Source: Hyposmocoma kahamanoa
Lineage: Eukaryota; Arthropoda; Insecta; Lepidoptera; Cosmopterigidae
Length of the DNA stretch: 64,000 nt
Direction of reading: 5' to 3'
Assembly: GCF_003589595.1 (NCBI RefSeq)
Contig: NW_020653854.1
Location: 23,309,884-23,373,883, forward strand
A program made the translations under genes and the position numbers. Positions 10,195 to 21,395 of this stretch are shown piece by piece. The first letter of the stretch is position 1; the number at the start of each line of letters is the position of its first letter. The notes under the pieces are model-generated. The model saw only the letters and a program-made list of their open reading frames with translations, searched no databases and was not told the DNA's origin.

Positions 10195-10995
10195 TTTTAT
10201 ATTACCCGAGGGAATCTGCCTACAGATACCCCGACCCTGCAGGTATAGAGCCGGGGTTATGTGGGGCTGGGCTGACCCCTGAAGGAAAGCAGCCTGACCG
10301 CACCGAATCCCCGGGGTGTTCCTCCTCTCGCTGAAGATACGGATACGCTATCGCTCGTCCGCGTCTCCACCAGCGGCTGGCCGCACTCAGCGCAGCCCCT
10401 CCTCGTAAAGAGAGACATAACGTTCCTCCGATTCCAATTGTACTGCTCGCCGAACACCTGACGAGCATCAGGAGCGAGCGGACCATCTCGGCCCCTCCAT
10501 GCTGGGCAACGAAATCCCCCGAGTTCGCTTCCCAGGGATCATGGTAGCCAGGACCACATCCCCTCAACTGTAAAAGTTCAGTGGATGCTCCCCCAGCCCC
10601 CACGGCGGATCTGTTGGTAGCCTCCGGCCGTCGGCCGCCGAGGTCAGAACGAGCGGCAACTACATACCGACACGTCTCTTCCCCCGCAGCCTCACCGCCA
10701 CTGCATCTGCACTCTAAGCGGTGTAGGCCCGCAATGATCGCGGAGGACAGGACGAGCGGAAACGACAAATCGACAGGTCTCTTCCCCAGCGACCCTCCTT
10801 GAACATGCACAGAAACGAAGAAGAGACCGCGCGGTACTTCCACCTCATAGGTGGGTTCCTCATAGCTACACCGTGGGACGAAATCGACCAAGCCTCGACG
10901 AGCCTAAACCAACGCGAGCTTAGGCAAATTGATGTAAGACTAGTGCTACCGTCTACACGTTCGAAAACTTTGAAGAAGAACAATAAAAACGGCCA
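10195..10995. repeat. Repeat D (GC-rich ~800-bp element) copy 1
   Basis: Strikingly GC-rich against its surroundings. It shares ordered blocks with 37757-38530: gggaatctgc..acagatacccc, ccaccagcggctggccgca, gctgggcaacgaa, ccccagcccc.cggcggatct, gtgggttcctc and accgtggga.gaaatcgacca. Overlapping frames on both strands have no recognisable domain. It may be the 5' UTR of a LINE or a composite repeat; class unresolved. Confidence 0.6.
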
Positions 10996-10999
10996 ATGT

Positions 11000-11927
11000 A
11001 TGTAGATGAGGTTTTTGGAGCTGCGCACTGGATATGGGGAAAAGAGTTACATTTATATCACCGTGACTATCGGTCCAGTTACAAAAATATCACAGTGCCA
11101 AATCGCCGTGATTTTGTCACGCCAATCACTTACATCACGATATGTAACGTTTAATTTTATATTATAATATTAAAAATTGATCCGCAATAACCTTCACAGT
11201 TTGACTTGTCGCATTATTCGTTAATAAGAGTGATTATTATTTTGGTTCAATTTTGTACAGTTTTCTTATTTGTATTTTTACAATATTTACGCGAGATCTA
11301 ATTACTTCTTGGTGCGTAATTTGAAAGACTCGTGAAGCCGGCATAAAGAAAGATCGCTTTGATACAAGTCCATCCGTTTAGGATAGACAGACCCACAGAG
11401 ATAAAGGCTTCAAACTAATAATTGCCTTAATTTTGCGTAGGGGTCACAAACGAGGTCAACTTGAAACGATTTACGTCCAAAATTTTCGTAAGTAATCTCT
11501 TAGATCGGTATAATTGATTTCTCATCTTTTATAACATAATCCATGTCCAAATCCTTAGAAGTTCATGGCAAATATAAGTCAAAGCCTACCCAATTAAGAA
11601 CCCTCTTTAGAGATACCCCTGCTATAATCAGTAATCTTGTCAGATTAACGATAACATAGACTGGCAACAGCTAGATCATTATTCGCATCCGCGTATTTAC
11701 CCCTATGTGTTTTCACGCAAGGTTTAAAATAATACTTTACATTGTCTTTAAAGTCAGGTGGGATCACCGAAACATACATTATTCTGATCCAAATGTTTTG
11801 AGTTTGACAACTCTTGTAGAATCGTTTAAACTAATTTGTTTATTTGTTTAATAAACACTTTAGATTATGAGTTAAGGCTTCAAGTCCCACTTCTCGTTGT
11901 TTTTTTTCCCATTGGCCATTTATCCCA
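11000..11927. other. No supported feature
   Basis: AT-rich sequence with no coding or repeat signal recognised. Confidence 0.5.
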
Positions 11928-11935
11928 CTTGAATT

Positions 11936-12221
11936 CATTGACTTACAAATAAATGGACGACGGGTCTAATACAAAAACCACGAAAAAAATGTCCCAAGTC
12001 AACCAATTTAAACGTAGTGACATGTAAAGGAATATGAAAAAGCTAAAACGTTGAATTTAAATTGTAATGTCATCGCAGTACTGTCTAATTTTGCTTGCTT
12101 CGCTGTCAATGGAACAAACGAAGACTAAAGCGTGAATGACGCTCGGTATACGATTTTAACGCCCTATAAGTTCGGACACTTTTTAGCGCAGACCCGACGT
12201 CCATATAATTGTAAGTCAATG
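11936..12221 (+). mobile_element. MITE-1 copy 3 (286-bp class, perfect TSD)
   Basis: Same length class as the copy at 5106-5391. Perfect 8-bp TSD cttgaatt at 11928-11935 and 12222-12229. Confidence 0.9.
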
Positions 12222-12229
12222 CTTGAATT

Positions 12230-12750
12230 TGAATAAAATCTATTTAGGGACACGCAAAAGCAATAACAAAAACATTGATTTTGTTGATTTATCTATTGTT
12301 CTATTGTTCACAGAATAAACATTCTCGTTATTTCATTATATCGAAATGACATGCAAAGACTTTATTATACTCTTATATAAAAAAAAGTCAAGTTAATTTG
12401 TTTCTAGAAACTTCGTCAAGCTTTCGTTGACATCAAACTTCTCACATAATTTTTATGATACTTCATCATAAAAATATAATTTTACTTTCATAAACTTTGT
12501 CACTTTAGTATCAAAGGAATTGATTGTTATTCATCGTCTAACTAAATGTATTTAAGTTAACCCGAAACATTGTTTAGCAGAAAATACTTTAGCATCATAA
12601 CCTCTTGCGAAAATTTCTAATGTGCGAAATGAGGTTACATTATTTGATTAATTAGAAGTCATTTCTTGGTGTTTGTACGTGACTAAATGTTGTACTACTT
12701 GGTACTTGGTATAACGGGCTGGTATCTGCAACTCGACGCCAAGGAGCCTA
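12230..12750. other. No supported feature
   Basis: AT-rich spacer, no motif. Confidence 0.5.
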
Positions 12751-12754
12751 TTTT

Positions 12755-12900
12755 GCGACCTGTAGCTTAATCGGAAGAATAACGGAATGTTATTTCCGTG
12801 GTCGCAGATTCGAGTCCTGTGGGGTCGCAGGAATTTTTCTTTGTGATCGATCTTTGGATTAATAATGATAACAAACTAGTGGAGTTATTGAAATATATAT
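12755..12900 (+). mobile_element. SINE-2 copy with well-preserved tRNA-like head
   Basis: The head can fold partly as a tRNA: tgcgacc and ggtcgca pair as an acceptor stem, and acggaa/ttccgt as an anticodon-like stem. It carries an A-box (tagcttaatcgg) and a B-box-like agattcgagtcct. The downstream body (gatcgatctttggattaata, acaaactagtggagt) matches the tail at 41700-41790, which identifies it as a SINE, not a stand-alone tRNA. Confidence 0.7.
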
Positions 12901-13039
12901 ATAAACATCGTGAAATTCAATATAAAAACAACAATAATACAATAACTAACTAATAATTATTAATAAAAAGATCGAGCCCAAAGAAAAATTCGTTCTGACA
13001 GTACTCTTACCTGCTTGAGATCAACAGCGTGCCTGAACA

Positions 13040-13340
13040 TTTTTTTTATGATACAAAATGACGGGACGAACAAGTCGTGCGCCTGATGGTAAACTACACG
13101 CCTGTCCATAACAGTTACAGTGCCACTCAGAGCTTTGAATCGCAAAGATCTGATGGGCACTGCCTCTGCGCCCGTCACCCTGAGTCATATGTTGAAAAGT
13201 CCCATGTGCATGTAATTTCACCAGCACCCTTACCTTTCAAAACCGGAACACAGTAATGCTGACATTAGTGCTTGACGGCAGAAATAGGTAAGGTGGCAGT
13301 ACTTCCCTAGACGAACTCTTTCACAAGGATCTCTACTACT
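13040..13340 (-). repeat. Repeat A copy, near complete
   Basis: Contains, inverted, all Repeat A blocks from tatcataaaaaaaa-type end through gtgcgcctgatggtaa, gccactcagagctttgaatc, ttcaccagcaccctta to ggcagtacttccct. The best copy for a consensus. Confidence 0.75.
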
Positions 13341-13379
13341 ACTAACTACTGCTCGTCTATGGCACGCAAACCAGGACTC

Positions 13380-13785
13380 TTACAAAGAAGTCCGCCGGCA
13401 GGTTCCGAGTCGCGCAGAGGGGCATGGAGAGAATAATGCTCGGAGTTACTCTGCGAGACCGAAAAAGCAACGCTTGTATCTGAAATAGAACCAAAGCTAA
13501 AGATGTCATGGTTGTCGTGGCGAAGAAAAGGTGAGCGTAGGCGGGGGAAATTGCGAGAATGGACGAGAGGCGCTGGACAAGGAGAGTAATTCAGTGGAGA
13601 CCCAGAGCGGACGTCAGAGGGCGAGGCAGACTACCGCAGCGCTGGTTGGACGACATCGGACGACACGGAGTTCGGGACTGGATTAGTCGGGCACAGGATC
13701 GCCAAGAGTGGAAGAAGAGGGAAGAGGCCTACATCCAAGATTGGATAATAAAACGGCCGCCATGATGATGATGATGATATTTTTA
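13380..13785 (+). pseudogene. RTE-type LINE 3'-end fragment
   Basis: The upstream part reads GMERIMLGVTLRDR (cf. AMERAMLGISLRDR in the RTE at 36153-37298) and is then frameshifted. The last 68 codons (13559-13765) read RRWTRRVIQWRPRADVRGRG, LPQRWLDDIG and RQEWKKREEAYIQDW. It ends with an (atg)n run at 13762-13778, the usual RTE tail. No RT core. Confidence 0.75.
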
Positions 13786-14061
13786 TGTTTGTAAAACAGT
13801 TGAAACACAGTACCAGAAAGCATAAAAAATACAATTTATTTACGGCATCTATACACATTTTCTTGTGTTTATGTAAACGATATCTTGTTTAGAGGAATTA
13901 CGCGGTTTAGTTATAACGCGGTTGATGTTGCAATAATAAACATCTTATATACAGGTTGTTTTAAATATTATTAGTAGGATTTTAGAGTGGAACGTATGTA
14001 CACTTGTCTTCTTTACACATTTGCTGTTAGGATAGGACTGCCAAATTGTCACTTGATTTAA

Positions 14062-14280
14062 ATGGTGGAAGCCGTGGTAGCCTAATGGTTTTACCTACCG
14101 TCTCTCAAGTAGAAGCCATGGGTTCGAATCCGGTCTCGCACCTCTGACTTTCTCGTAATTCATGTGCGGAATTAAATTTGAAATTTACCATGAGCGTGAA
14201 GCCCCCAACCAGCATTGGACCAGCGTGACGTATTAAGACCTAATACCTCGCCTGAGAGGAGACGTATAAAAAGGTTGACA
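14062..14280 (+). mobile_element. SINE-4 (tRNA-headed)
   Basis: A-box tggtagcctaatggtt and B-box gggttcgaatccggt are followed by a body with aagcccccaaccagcattgg and cctcgcctgagaggagacg. That body pattern resembles a lepidopteran tRNA-derived SINE family I recall. Ends near a t/a-rich stretch; no TSD identified. Confidence 0.7.
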
Positions 14281-14364
14281 ATACAGAAAGTATGAAATTC
14301 TAAAGTTGGAAAAAGGTGCAAAACATTTTAATCTCTCAACTCCATCTTTTTTTTACGAAAAAAG

Positions 14365-14680
14365 AAGGAGGTAAATGAGCAGACGAGCCACTTGATAGGC
14401 GATGGTCATCGTCGCCCATGGACATTTACGACATCAGATGAGCTACCCATACATTGACAGCCTTTGAGAGCCCTGTAAACACGCTTTTTGAAGAACCCCA
14501 TGTCATAGCGCAAAGGAAATACTTCAGGAGGAAGGTATCTAAGATGTGGGGGATGGACTCTACTCCTTTGACGGGGGGTGCGATGATAGAAACGAGACGG
14601 TGGCACCAGTTCGAAAAGTTCCTCGGAGCACTCCCCATTATAAAGCCGTACTTGTGTTTTATATAACAAAAGTCGGTGAC
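14365..14680 (-). pseudogene. LINE RT C-terminal fragment (same family as 7980-8480)
   Basis: The minus-strand frame reads VRLYNGECSEELFELVPPSR, FYHRTPRQRSRVHPP, then after a deletion LPPEVFPLRYDMGFFKKRVY and SSSDVVNVHGRR. About 85 bp present in the 7980-8480 copy is missing. Confidence 0.75.
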
Positions 14681-14734
14681 CTGGAGAGAAGTACTACTTC
14701 TCTCTATTGAGCACTCAGAGCATCAACATAAGTA

Positions 14735-15122
14735 TATCTCACCTGTGGGATGGTTCAGCGAAGTCTCAGTCTTGTGGCTCTCAATTCGATTGAACGCAGA
14801 GCCAAGAGACTTATTGGCGACGATAACCTCGAATCTAAACTTCATAGTTTAGCCTACCAGCACAAAGTTGCCTGTATGTCGGTTTTCTACAAAATATATT
14901 TCAGTGGGTGTGCCCATGAGCTCTTTCAACTTATCCCGCCCGCCCCTGTTTACCATCGAACATCCATCTGGATGTATAACGGGATATCATCCTTACTTGG
15001 CTGATATTCCCTTCAGGCATACTAAGCGCTTTTCATCATCTTTTATTATGCGTATTATCCAGGAATGGAATTCCCTTCCTGCAACTGTGTTTCCGAGCAC
15101 ATACAACAATGTGTATCGTTAA
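14735..15122 (+). pseudogene. LINE RT C-terminal fragment, frameshifted
   Basis: The frame 14750-15004 reads LVALNSIERRAKRLIGDDNL, VACMSVFYKIY and ELFQLIPPAPVYHRT. The family continues in the +1 frame with RFSSSFIMRIIQEWNSLPAT and VFPSTYN. A single frameshift near 14990 separates the parts. Opposite strand to the neighbouring fragment, so an independent insertion. Confidence 0.75.
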
Positions 15123-15124
15123 TG

Positions 15125-15300
15125 TGTGACTGAATAGCATCTTCTGGGCGAGGTCGTTCCATCGTAGATCCTATCTTTTCCAGAACTAGGTAGTGGTCAA
15201 GACCAAGTTTGTGACGGTGTGACCTCCTTATACCGTCATCCCACCTTTTGGTACCGCCTCTCTCCATTCGTATCGTATCGTTTTTTCTTCTTCTACTCAT
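15125..15300 (-). pseudogene. LINE 3'-end fragment
   Basis: The minus strand encodes RWDDGIRRSHRHKLG, a variant of the RW.DDI motif at the end of endonuclease-RT LINEs. A sister fragment (ggtgggatggcgatgtaagg) lies at 55630-55710. Confidence 0.5.
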
Positions 15301-15957
15301 ATTTAAATTTAAAATTGTTCCATTTTTCCCCGCATTCTGATTTTGTTTCTTTCCCTCGGTACTCTCTGCGCGACCGCGGTAGCGAACAGACCATTATTTA
15401 TCTTTTTGAATCGTTTACTAGCTATATTTATACAGTTTACATTTTAAAGATTATATTTGTTAAAACCAAATAAATAAACCGATTAAATATCTATAAACTG
15501 GACTTTCAACGTTTGAATTGCTAAATTTACTAAATAAGATGTTGGAGGCTGCGAGGCTGCGGAGGCTATTACTGCTATCCAGGCTACACACCTTTACAAT
15601 CCCCCAGAACGCCCCCAGCACCAGCAGCACCACCAGAAGTTCATTTAATAAAAAAATCTAATCTAATCTAGTGATAGTTATATCTAAAAGATATAACTAT
15701 CACCTAAACCCTGTTATTGTGATATCATGTGGTATTTAGATTTAATTTTGAAACACTCTGTTATGTAGAGTTTTTACAGAACCATGTTTATTTTGAAGAC
15801 TTTGATTTATTGAAGGAGATATATTTTTTCGTAAAATTATGTAAATAAATGAAACGTTATAACACGCCTTCTTAACTAATAGTTATCTGATCGTATTGAA
15901 AGCAAATGTCAATAATTATCGTCCATTGAACCCATTTTCCATATTTTTATAATTTCA
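15301..15957. other. Mostly unassigned sequence with one hairpin
   Basis: AT-rich, apart from the hairpin at 15671-15703 and a short cagcaccagcagcaccacc stretch near 15617. Confidence 0.5.
15671..15703. repeat. Perfect 15-bp inverted repeat with a 3-nt loop
   Basis: Arms gtgatagttatatct and agatataactatcac are exact reverse complements around aaa. No T-run or element boundary is attached. Confidence 0.85.
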
Positions 15958-16245
15958 AGTGACGAGTGGAACAAGTTGTGCGCCTCGTCATAAGCGACAC
16001 GCCTATCCAAAACCGTTACAGTGCCACTCAAAGCTTTAAATAGGAAAGATTTGAAAAGCACTGCCACTGCGCCCACTACCCTGAGGTATAAAGTTGATAA
16101 GATCTACGTGTCTATAGTTTCACTATCACTTCACCCTTCAAAACCAGAACGCAGTAATGATCACATTACACTAATTCCCTGGATGAAATGTGTGACTACG
16201 TGTTCCCTGTTTACTGTCACTTTGTCTTTGAAGTGCGATGAGCTA
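15958..16245 (-). repeat. Repeat A copy
   Basis: Inverted blocks gtgcgcctcgtcataagcga, cagtgccactcaaagctt, ttcaccc..caaaaccagaac and gcagtaatg. Diverged from the copy at 13040-13340. Confidence 0.65.
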
Positions 16246-16320
16246 TGTCAGGTTTTAAGTTCTCCTGAATATCCTCCATCTTCATATCACATCGATGGCA
16301 TACATCGCCACTAGTGTTCT

Positions 16321-16330
16321 NNNNNNNNNN
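16321..16330. other. Assembly gap (10 N)
   Basis: Ten consecutive unknown bases; any frame crossing it is unreliable. Confidence 1.
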
Positions 16331-16804
16331 TCATTATACTTTGCTTTATGTTTAGGTCCTTGTTTTGTGAAAGTTGACGGCGACAGCGATTGGCAGACGC
16401 TCATCGATCATTTCAGTCTGTACCCACGCCTCCGGATCCTCGTTCTATCACACTTACGCCGCATAAAGATTTCCATGATTTACAGCCTTCGGATGAAATT
16501 ATTTTATATAAGTTATATAATAGAAAATTAATTTTGGCGTTTTTTAGTACATGAATTTTTCTTAGGATACTGAATAGATAAGAAAAAATGTTCCTTTGCC
16601 TTTTTTCTTTTCTTTTATACAACTAGACTTTCGGCATCCCGTACTTATCGCTTTCACGATATAACGTCAATGTAACGTGTTTATCTTAAAACTTATAATT
16701 TATAGCTTTTATTTTCATGTAAAAGTATTGGACGGGCCAGAAAATACATGCGGTATCAAAGTATAAATGAAAAATCAGTTATCTAGATTTTATAAAACCT
16801 CGCA
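16331..16804. other. No supported feature
   Basis: AT-rich unassigned sequence. Confidence 0.5.
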
Positions 16805-17220
16805 AGGGCACGTTATTTTTATGTCGTCACGACAGAGTCGTGCAGTTTATACTGTCGTGGCTTGTAAATGAAGTTGTTCACGTACCTATAGTAAAACATG
16901 ATTAACTATCGTTCACTTTTTTAACGTTACGACGATAGATTGTCGTGATAATGGCACGAGCAAGAACGTCAGTTGTTCAACGATAAATAAAACGTCACGA
17001 TAAAAATATGACGACAGATAATCGTAGCTTCAAACGATTCAGTAGTGCAAACGACAAGGCGGCTGCCGTGAACCGATAAGCTGTCGCCAAGGTCTAGTGA
17101 GAAAAGCTAAACACGACAGTCGTTAAAAAGATAAAATAAACGTCCACGACACAGTCACGACAGGTAGCGACAGTCGTCTAACGATAAATAAAACGTTACG
17201 ACATTATGGGAACGCGCCCT
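16805..17220. mobile_element. Putative ~416-bp TIR element rich in ACGAC/GTCGT motifs
   Basis: The left end agggcacgtt...atgtcgtcacg is the imperfect inverse of the right end cgttacgacat...aacgcgccct. The interior is crowded with gtcgtgac, cgacagtcgt and acgataaataaaacgt words, repeated twice. No TSD is evident, so the element call is tentative. Confidence 0.5.
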
Positions 17221-17860
17221 AACTCCGTTTTTAGGCGAAATCCCTTTTTTTTCTCCAAGCGCAGTATCAGGAAATTAAAGGTTAAAATATAATTTTCAGA
17301 CCTTCTTTTAGTTATAGAATAAATGTATAATTGTTATAAAATAAAAGTATGATTGTCTTATAATTATTTCTAGTAATTCGTAAACCACGTAACCTCCATT
17401 ATTGTGAACTTTTAAATAGGATCAAAAACCAGAATAATAAGTAAAAATAATGATGTGACAGTCTATAATTATACCTTTAGTCTAAATATAAAACACGGCA
17501 GTAAATGGTACAAGGTATGGGTATGAGGCAAAAGAAGTGTGTGGGGATCGTCGCAAGTTGAAGACTGCCTGTGCCGGCCCCGGTGGTAAAGACCTCACAG
17601 GGCTAAGTATGTTACTAACATAAACCACAACTTTTGCTCCATGACTTTTTACAAAACATAATAAATTTACCAAAAATAAACTTTATAGTTTTTGTTGTAC
17701 TATCTGACACTTAGGTAGTAAGGTAAGTTCAAACGTGTAAGCGTTCTCCGCGACAACTCCCGCTCCCGTCCTACACAGAGGTATTAAGTATTACCATTTA
17801 GAGAGATCTATTCAAATAATTTAGTTTTGTATGAAAGTGAAATCTGATGAATTATAGATA
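17221..17860. other. No supported feature
   Basis: AT-rich; a 63-codon minus frame at 17482-17673 has no recognisable domain. Confidence 0.5.
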
Positions 17861-17865
17861 GATAG

Positions 17866-18640
17866 ATAGATATATTTATTTGCAAGCATACACGGTAAGT
17901 AGATTACAATTATTACATTATATGTACAAATACAAAAGTTCAGCGTGTTGCGCCAGCAATTGGCATGCAAATATTATTGACTTTACATATCAAATTACAT
18001 TAGAAAAAAAATAAAATAATTAATCAGTTGAAATGATGAATACAAATAACAAAAACAAAATATAATAAAATAGGAACGCATGTCAATACAATTAAATTAC
18101 AATTAAAACTTACATAGAGGGGTCACAATCTTCAAAATTTATATGTCAAGAACTCATGCGTACTACAAAAACAATTTGTCACAAGCAAGTCAAACAGCAA
18201 TTTCTTAAATCTAGGTGTAGGTAACATTTTCATATCGTCAGGTAATACATTATATAATTTTATGCACATGTTATAGCAATTCCTTTGGAACAATGTCGTA
18301 GTGTGTATATGTTGGGTCAAACGATTGGGATAACGGGTCAAAAAAGGAGCGGTATTGGCAATAAATAATTGTTTATGGGTTTTGACAAAATTACACGTTT
18401 CATATATATATAAAGAAGGAAGGGACAATATTCTTAGATTTATGAATAGAGGTTTGCAGCTATCTCGTGGACCTGCACCACACATTGCTCTTACGCACTT
18501 TTTCTGTAGTATGAAAACTCGATCCATGTTTACAGAGTTACCCCAGACTACAATTCCATACCGCATATTATGAAAACTCATGGTACAAAAGTTATTGTTT
18601 ATGATGTTAGTAATATAGTATTGCGAAGTTGTTAGTCATT
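17866..18640 (-). pseudogene. LINE 3' fragment with RT C-terminal frame and (TATC)n tail
   Basis: The minus-strand frame 18581-18132 (149 codons) reads RYGIVVWGNS, RVFILQKKCVRAMCG, SCKPLFINLRILSLPSLYI and CYNMCIKLYNVLPDDMK, the same family as 455-1520. The catalytic core and endonuclease are missing. The 3' end lies at 17866 next to gatagatagatagatat, a microsatellite tail as in CR1-type elements. Confidence 0.8.
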
Positions 18641-18672
18641 TACAATTAACCCTGTATAGTGAGTATATGTAT

Positions 18673-19323
18673 CAGTGGCGAGGCGTGAAAATTTTCCTTG
18701 GTAACACCGAAGCTTTAACTTTTTGAAAAAACAAGAAACACTAACTTTAGCAAACATTCCCGTTAAAAAGGGCGCTTGGCGACGTTTAAACCCAACACTT
18801 ATTAGGACCCCAAGATATTAGTTCACTTCATTTCACAGGATAACTTATTCTACACAGAAAATAACCATAGCTTTTAAAGTAATTTTGTAACACCACCACA
18901 ACAAGTTTAGCACCCCGCACCACCGCTAGATGGCATTAGCGTCGAGATAGAACGCACTATCAAAGTGTTCACTGATTACCCATATAAGGGGCCAAGAGTT
19001 TTAAGTTTGTGTCGAATCATAGGGACTACAAGTGGCACTCTTAGTACTTCCACCTCTGCTGGAATACTTAAGATAAAAGCTTGTAGCAACATCGTACATT
19101 ATCAACGATCGCCGTCGGTTGCATCCACCTCGTGGAACGGCCTGCTAGCATCGAGGATAATTGCGATTACGCCTATTGTAAACGACACTTCATCTACGTA
19201 AATAAACGCGTCATACTTGGAGATACGCTGACGTCTTGTTTCACCCCTCCCTCTTCGTACCTTTCCTACAATTTTACATTTTAAGCTGCCCGTCGCGATA
19301 CGAAAGTATATACATATATATTA
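18673..19323. other. Left arm of the hAT-type element
   Basis: Non-coding by inspection. The 78-codon frame at 18965-19201 has no BED zinc finger or RNase-H-like hAT motif. Confidence 0.6.
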
Positions 19324-20580
19324 TGAAATTGCCGTTTTATTGCAATAGGTTCTTTGAATTTTCATAGAATCTTCATGGTTTGAGGTTTTCGAATGAAACT
19401 TTTTTCAAATGGTTTCTGTGATTTTCTTTTTTTTTTAATTTGAAACATTTGAATATCGACTTTCAATTGTTTTTGTTATTCAATTTAGACAAGAAAGATG
19501 GATACTGCGAAAATTCGAGTGATTTTTGAATACGAGTTCCGACGCGGAACTAACGCGGCAGAAACAGCCCGCAATATCAATGTTGCGTTTGGAGAGGGGT
19601 CTACTAATGAACGCACCGTGCGATTTTGGTTTAAACGCTTTCGTGATGGAAATTTCGACTTAAAGAACGAGCCACGAGGAAGACCGCCCACACAGGTGAA
19701 TAACGATGAATTAAGAGAGATAGTGGAAGCCGATCCTAGTCAAACTACCCAGGAATTAGCGGCATGGTTTAACGTTACCTTACCCACAATATTGACTCAC
19801 TTGCGTCAAATCAATAAAATAAAAAAATACGAAAAATGGGTGCCTCATGATTTGACTGATCTGCAGAAAGAAACGCGTGTTGAAACTTGTGTTGCCTTGT
19901 TGAACCGGTACAGAAATGAAGGAATATTGGATCGAATTGTAACATGTGATGAAAAGTGGATTCTTTATGATAACCGGAAAAGAAAAATGCAATGGCTGAC
20001 CCCAGGTCAAATGCCACAACAGTGTCCTAAAGCAAAACTTACCAATAAAAAGGTAATGGTAACTGTTTGGTGGTCTCAGCATGGTGTTATTCACTATAGT
20101 TTTCTCCGATCTGGTCAAGCAATAACGGCAGATGTCTATTGTGCCGAACTCCGAACCATGTTGATAAAACTAGCAGTAAAACAGCCCCGACTCATGAATC
20201 GATCTTCACCATTATTGCTCCACGACAACGCGAGACCTCACACAGCACGAGAAATCATTTTGACCCTTCAGGAACTGCAGTTAGAAACCATTCGTCATCC
20301 TCCGTATTCACCAGACCTTGCTCCAACGGACTACCATTTTTTTCGTGATTTGGACAATTATCTACGTGACAAGAAGTTTTCTTCCCAGGAGGCAGTACAA
20401 AATGCTTTCACACAGTTTGTGCAGTCTAGATCGTCGGAGTTCTATCGCAAAGGCATTAATAACCTTCCCATTAGATGGCAGCAATGTATAGATAATAATG
20501 GCAACTATTTTGATTAAATAAATTTGTTAAAAATTTAAAAAATAAACAATTTAGATTTTCAGTACAAATCGGCAATTTCA
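19324..20580 (+). mobile_element. mariner transposon, apparently complete
   Basis: TIR start tgaaattgccg is exact at both ends, continuing imperfectly. It is flanked by TA (19322-19323 and 20581-20582). Length 1,257 bp and a single 339-codon ORF match the standard mariner layout. Confidence 0.9.
19498..20517 (+). CDS. mariner transposase (DD34D), intact ORF
   Basis: Cut-and-paste transposase of the mariner family, moving the surrounding element into TA sites. The N-terminal paired HTH region spans about residues 1-105, with the linker motif GRPP (61-64). The family signature is WVPHDL (114-119). Catalytic acids are D151 (TCDEKW), D243 (LHDNARPH) and D278 (YSPDLAPTDYHFF); D243 to D278 leaves 34 residues between, the DD34D spacing. 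Length 339 aa is close to the usual ~345. No stop or frameshift. The start at 19498 follows an AT-rich 174-bp leader inside the left TIR. Variation from the usual WVPHEL (D for E) is common. Activity cannot be judged from sequence alone. Confidence 0.95.
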   Translation: MDTAKIRVIFEYEFRRGTNAAETARNINVAFGEGSTNERTVRFWFKRFRDGNFDLKNEPRGRPPTQVNNDELREIVEADPSQTTQELAAWFNVTLPTILTHLRQINKIKKYEKWVPHDLTDLQKETRVETCVALLNRYRNEGILDRIVTCDEKWILYDNRKRKMQWLTPGQMPQQCPKAKLTNKKVMVTVWWSQHGVIHYSFLRSGQAITADVYCAELRTMLIKLAVKQPRLMNRSSPLLLHDNARPHTAREIILTLQELQLETIRHPPYSPDLAPTDYHFFRDLDNYLRDKKFSSQEAVQNAFTQFVQSRSSEFYRKGINNLPIRWQQCIDNNGNYFD

Positions 20581-20612
20581 TACTTTAACCCCTATTATGT
20601 AAACAAACACAT

Positions 20613-21145
20613 TTTTTTTTAAATTATTTCTGGCCATGGAAACAAAGTCCTTCAGCCGAAAACATACACGTTTAATTATATTTCTGTAAATATGGCCACC
20701 ACAAAGAGGATAGGCAATTTGAGGCGGCGTGCTTGGATTGACTCGGGATTCCTTAAAACGGGCCGATACAGGTATTTTAGTTCGACATTCGTATAATTTC
20801 GCGTTTTAATCTTCGATTAAGACGCATTGACTTACAAATAAATGGACGACGGGTCTAATACAAAAACCACGAAAAAAATGTCCCAAGTCAACCTATTCGA
20901 AATTTAAATTGTAATGTCATCGCAGTATCGCGCTGTCAGTAGAACAAATGAAGACTAAAGCGGAGTTTGGCGCTCTGTATACGATTTTAGCGCCTTACAA
21001 GTGCGGACACTTTTTAGCGCGGACCCGACGTCGATATAATTGTAAGTCAATGTTAAGACGCAATAGATTTCACAAAATAATTGAAAGTCAAAATAAAAAC
21101 GACACTTTTCCCTCCAAAAGGCCCAGAGCGAATCAAAAAGAAAAT
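20613..21145 (-). mobile_element. Retroposon B copy 1, poly(A)-tailed, split by MITE-1
   Basis: On the minus strand it starts near gattcgctctgggcc and ends in an A-run (T-run 20613-20620 on plus). The flanking duplication is caaacacat (20604-20612 and 21146-21154). Relative to the copies at 52268-52610 and 53884-54189 it lacks about 26 bp (cactatcc...aagctag). A MITE-1 copy with its own TSD interrupts it at 20825-21052. Confidence 0.75.
20825..21052 (+). mobile_element. MITE-1 copy 4 (228-bp class, perfect TSD)
   Basis: Flanked by perfect 8-bp ttaagacg (20817-20824 and 21053-21060). Comparison with the other retroposon B copies (cttcgattaaggcacaatag) identifies the pre-insertion target. Confidence 0.92.
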
Positions 21146-21188
21146 CAAACACATGAATGCTAAGTGTTGCTATTTTAATTACCTACGA

Positions 21189-21222
<34 letters not shown>

Positions 21223-21395
21223 TCTTTATTTAAACAGAAAAGTTACATGTCATTGTAGGCCCTGGCTTCCGAGCTAGGTTCAAAGACCTGTGTTACGGAA
21301 ATCAGTGTCTTCTCATAATTAGTGACACTTATTTATTTCTGGCAGTTAATGTATCTGCTATTAATATAACATTTACTAATATATATATACGTATA

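Noticed and set aside
10220..10891. 223-codon minus frame in Repeat D
   Set aside because: GC-rich repeat DNA opens long frames on both strands; overlapping plus frames exist, the second copy (37757-38530) does not preserve this frame, and no domain was recognised.
12755..12830. Possible genuine tRNA gene
   Set aside because: Acceptor and anticodon-like stems pair, but the anticodon loop is irregular and the downstream body is shared with the SINE at 41593-41825, so it is a SINE head.
16295..16531. 78-codon frame crossing the 10-N gap
   Set aside because: Frame continuity depends on unknown bases and no domain is present.
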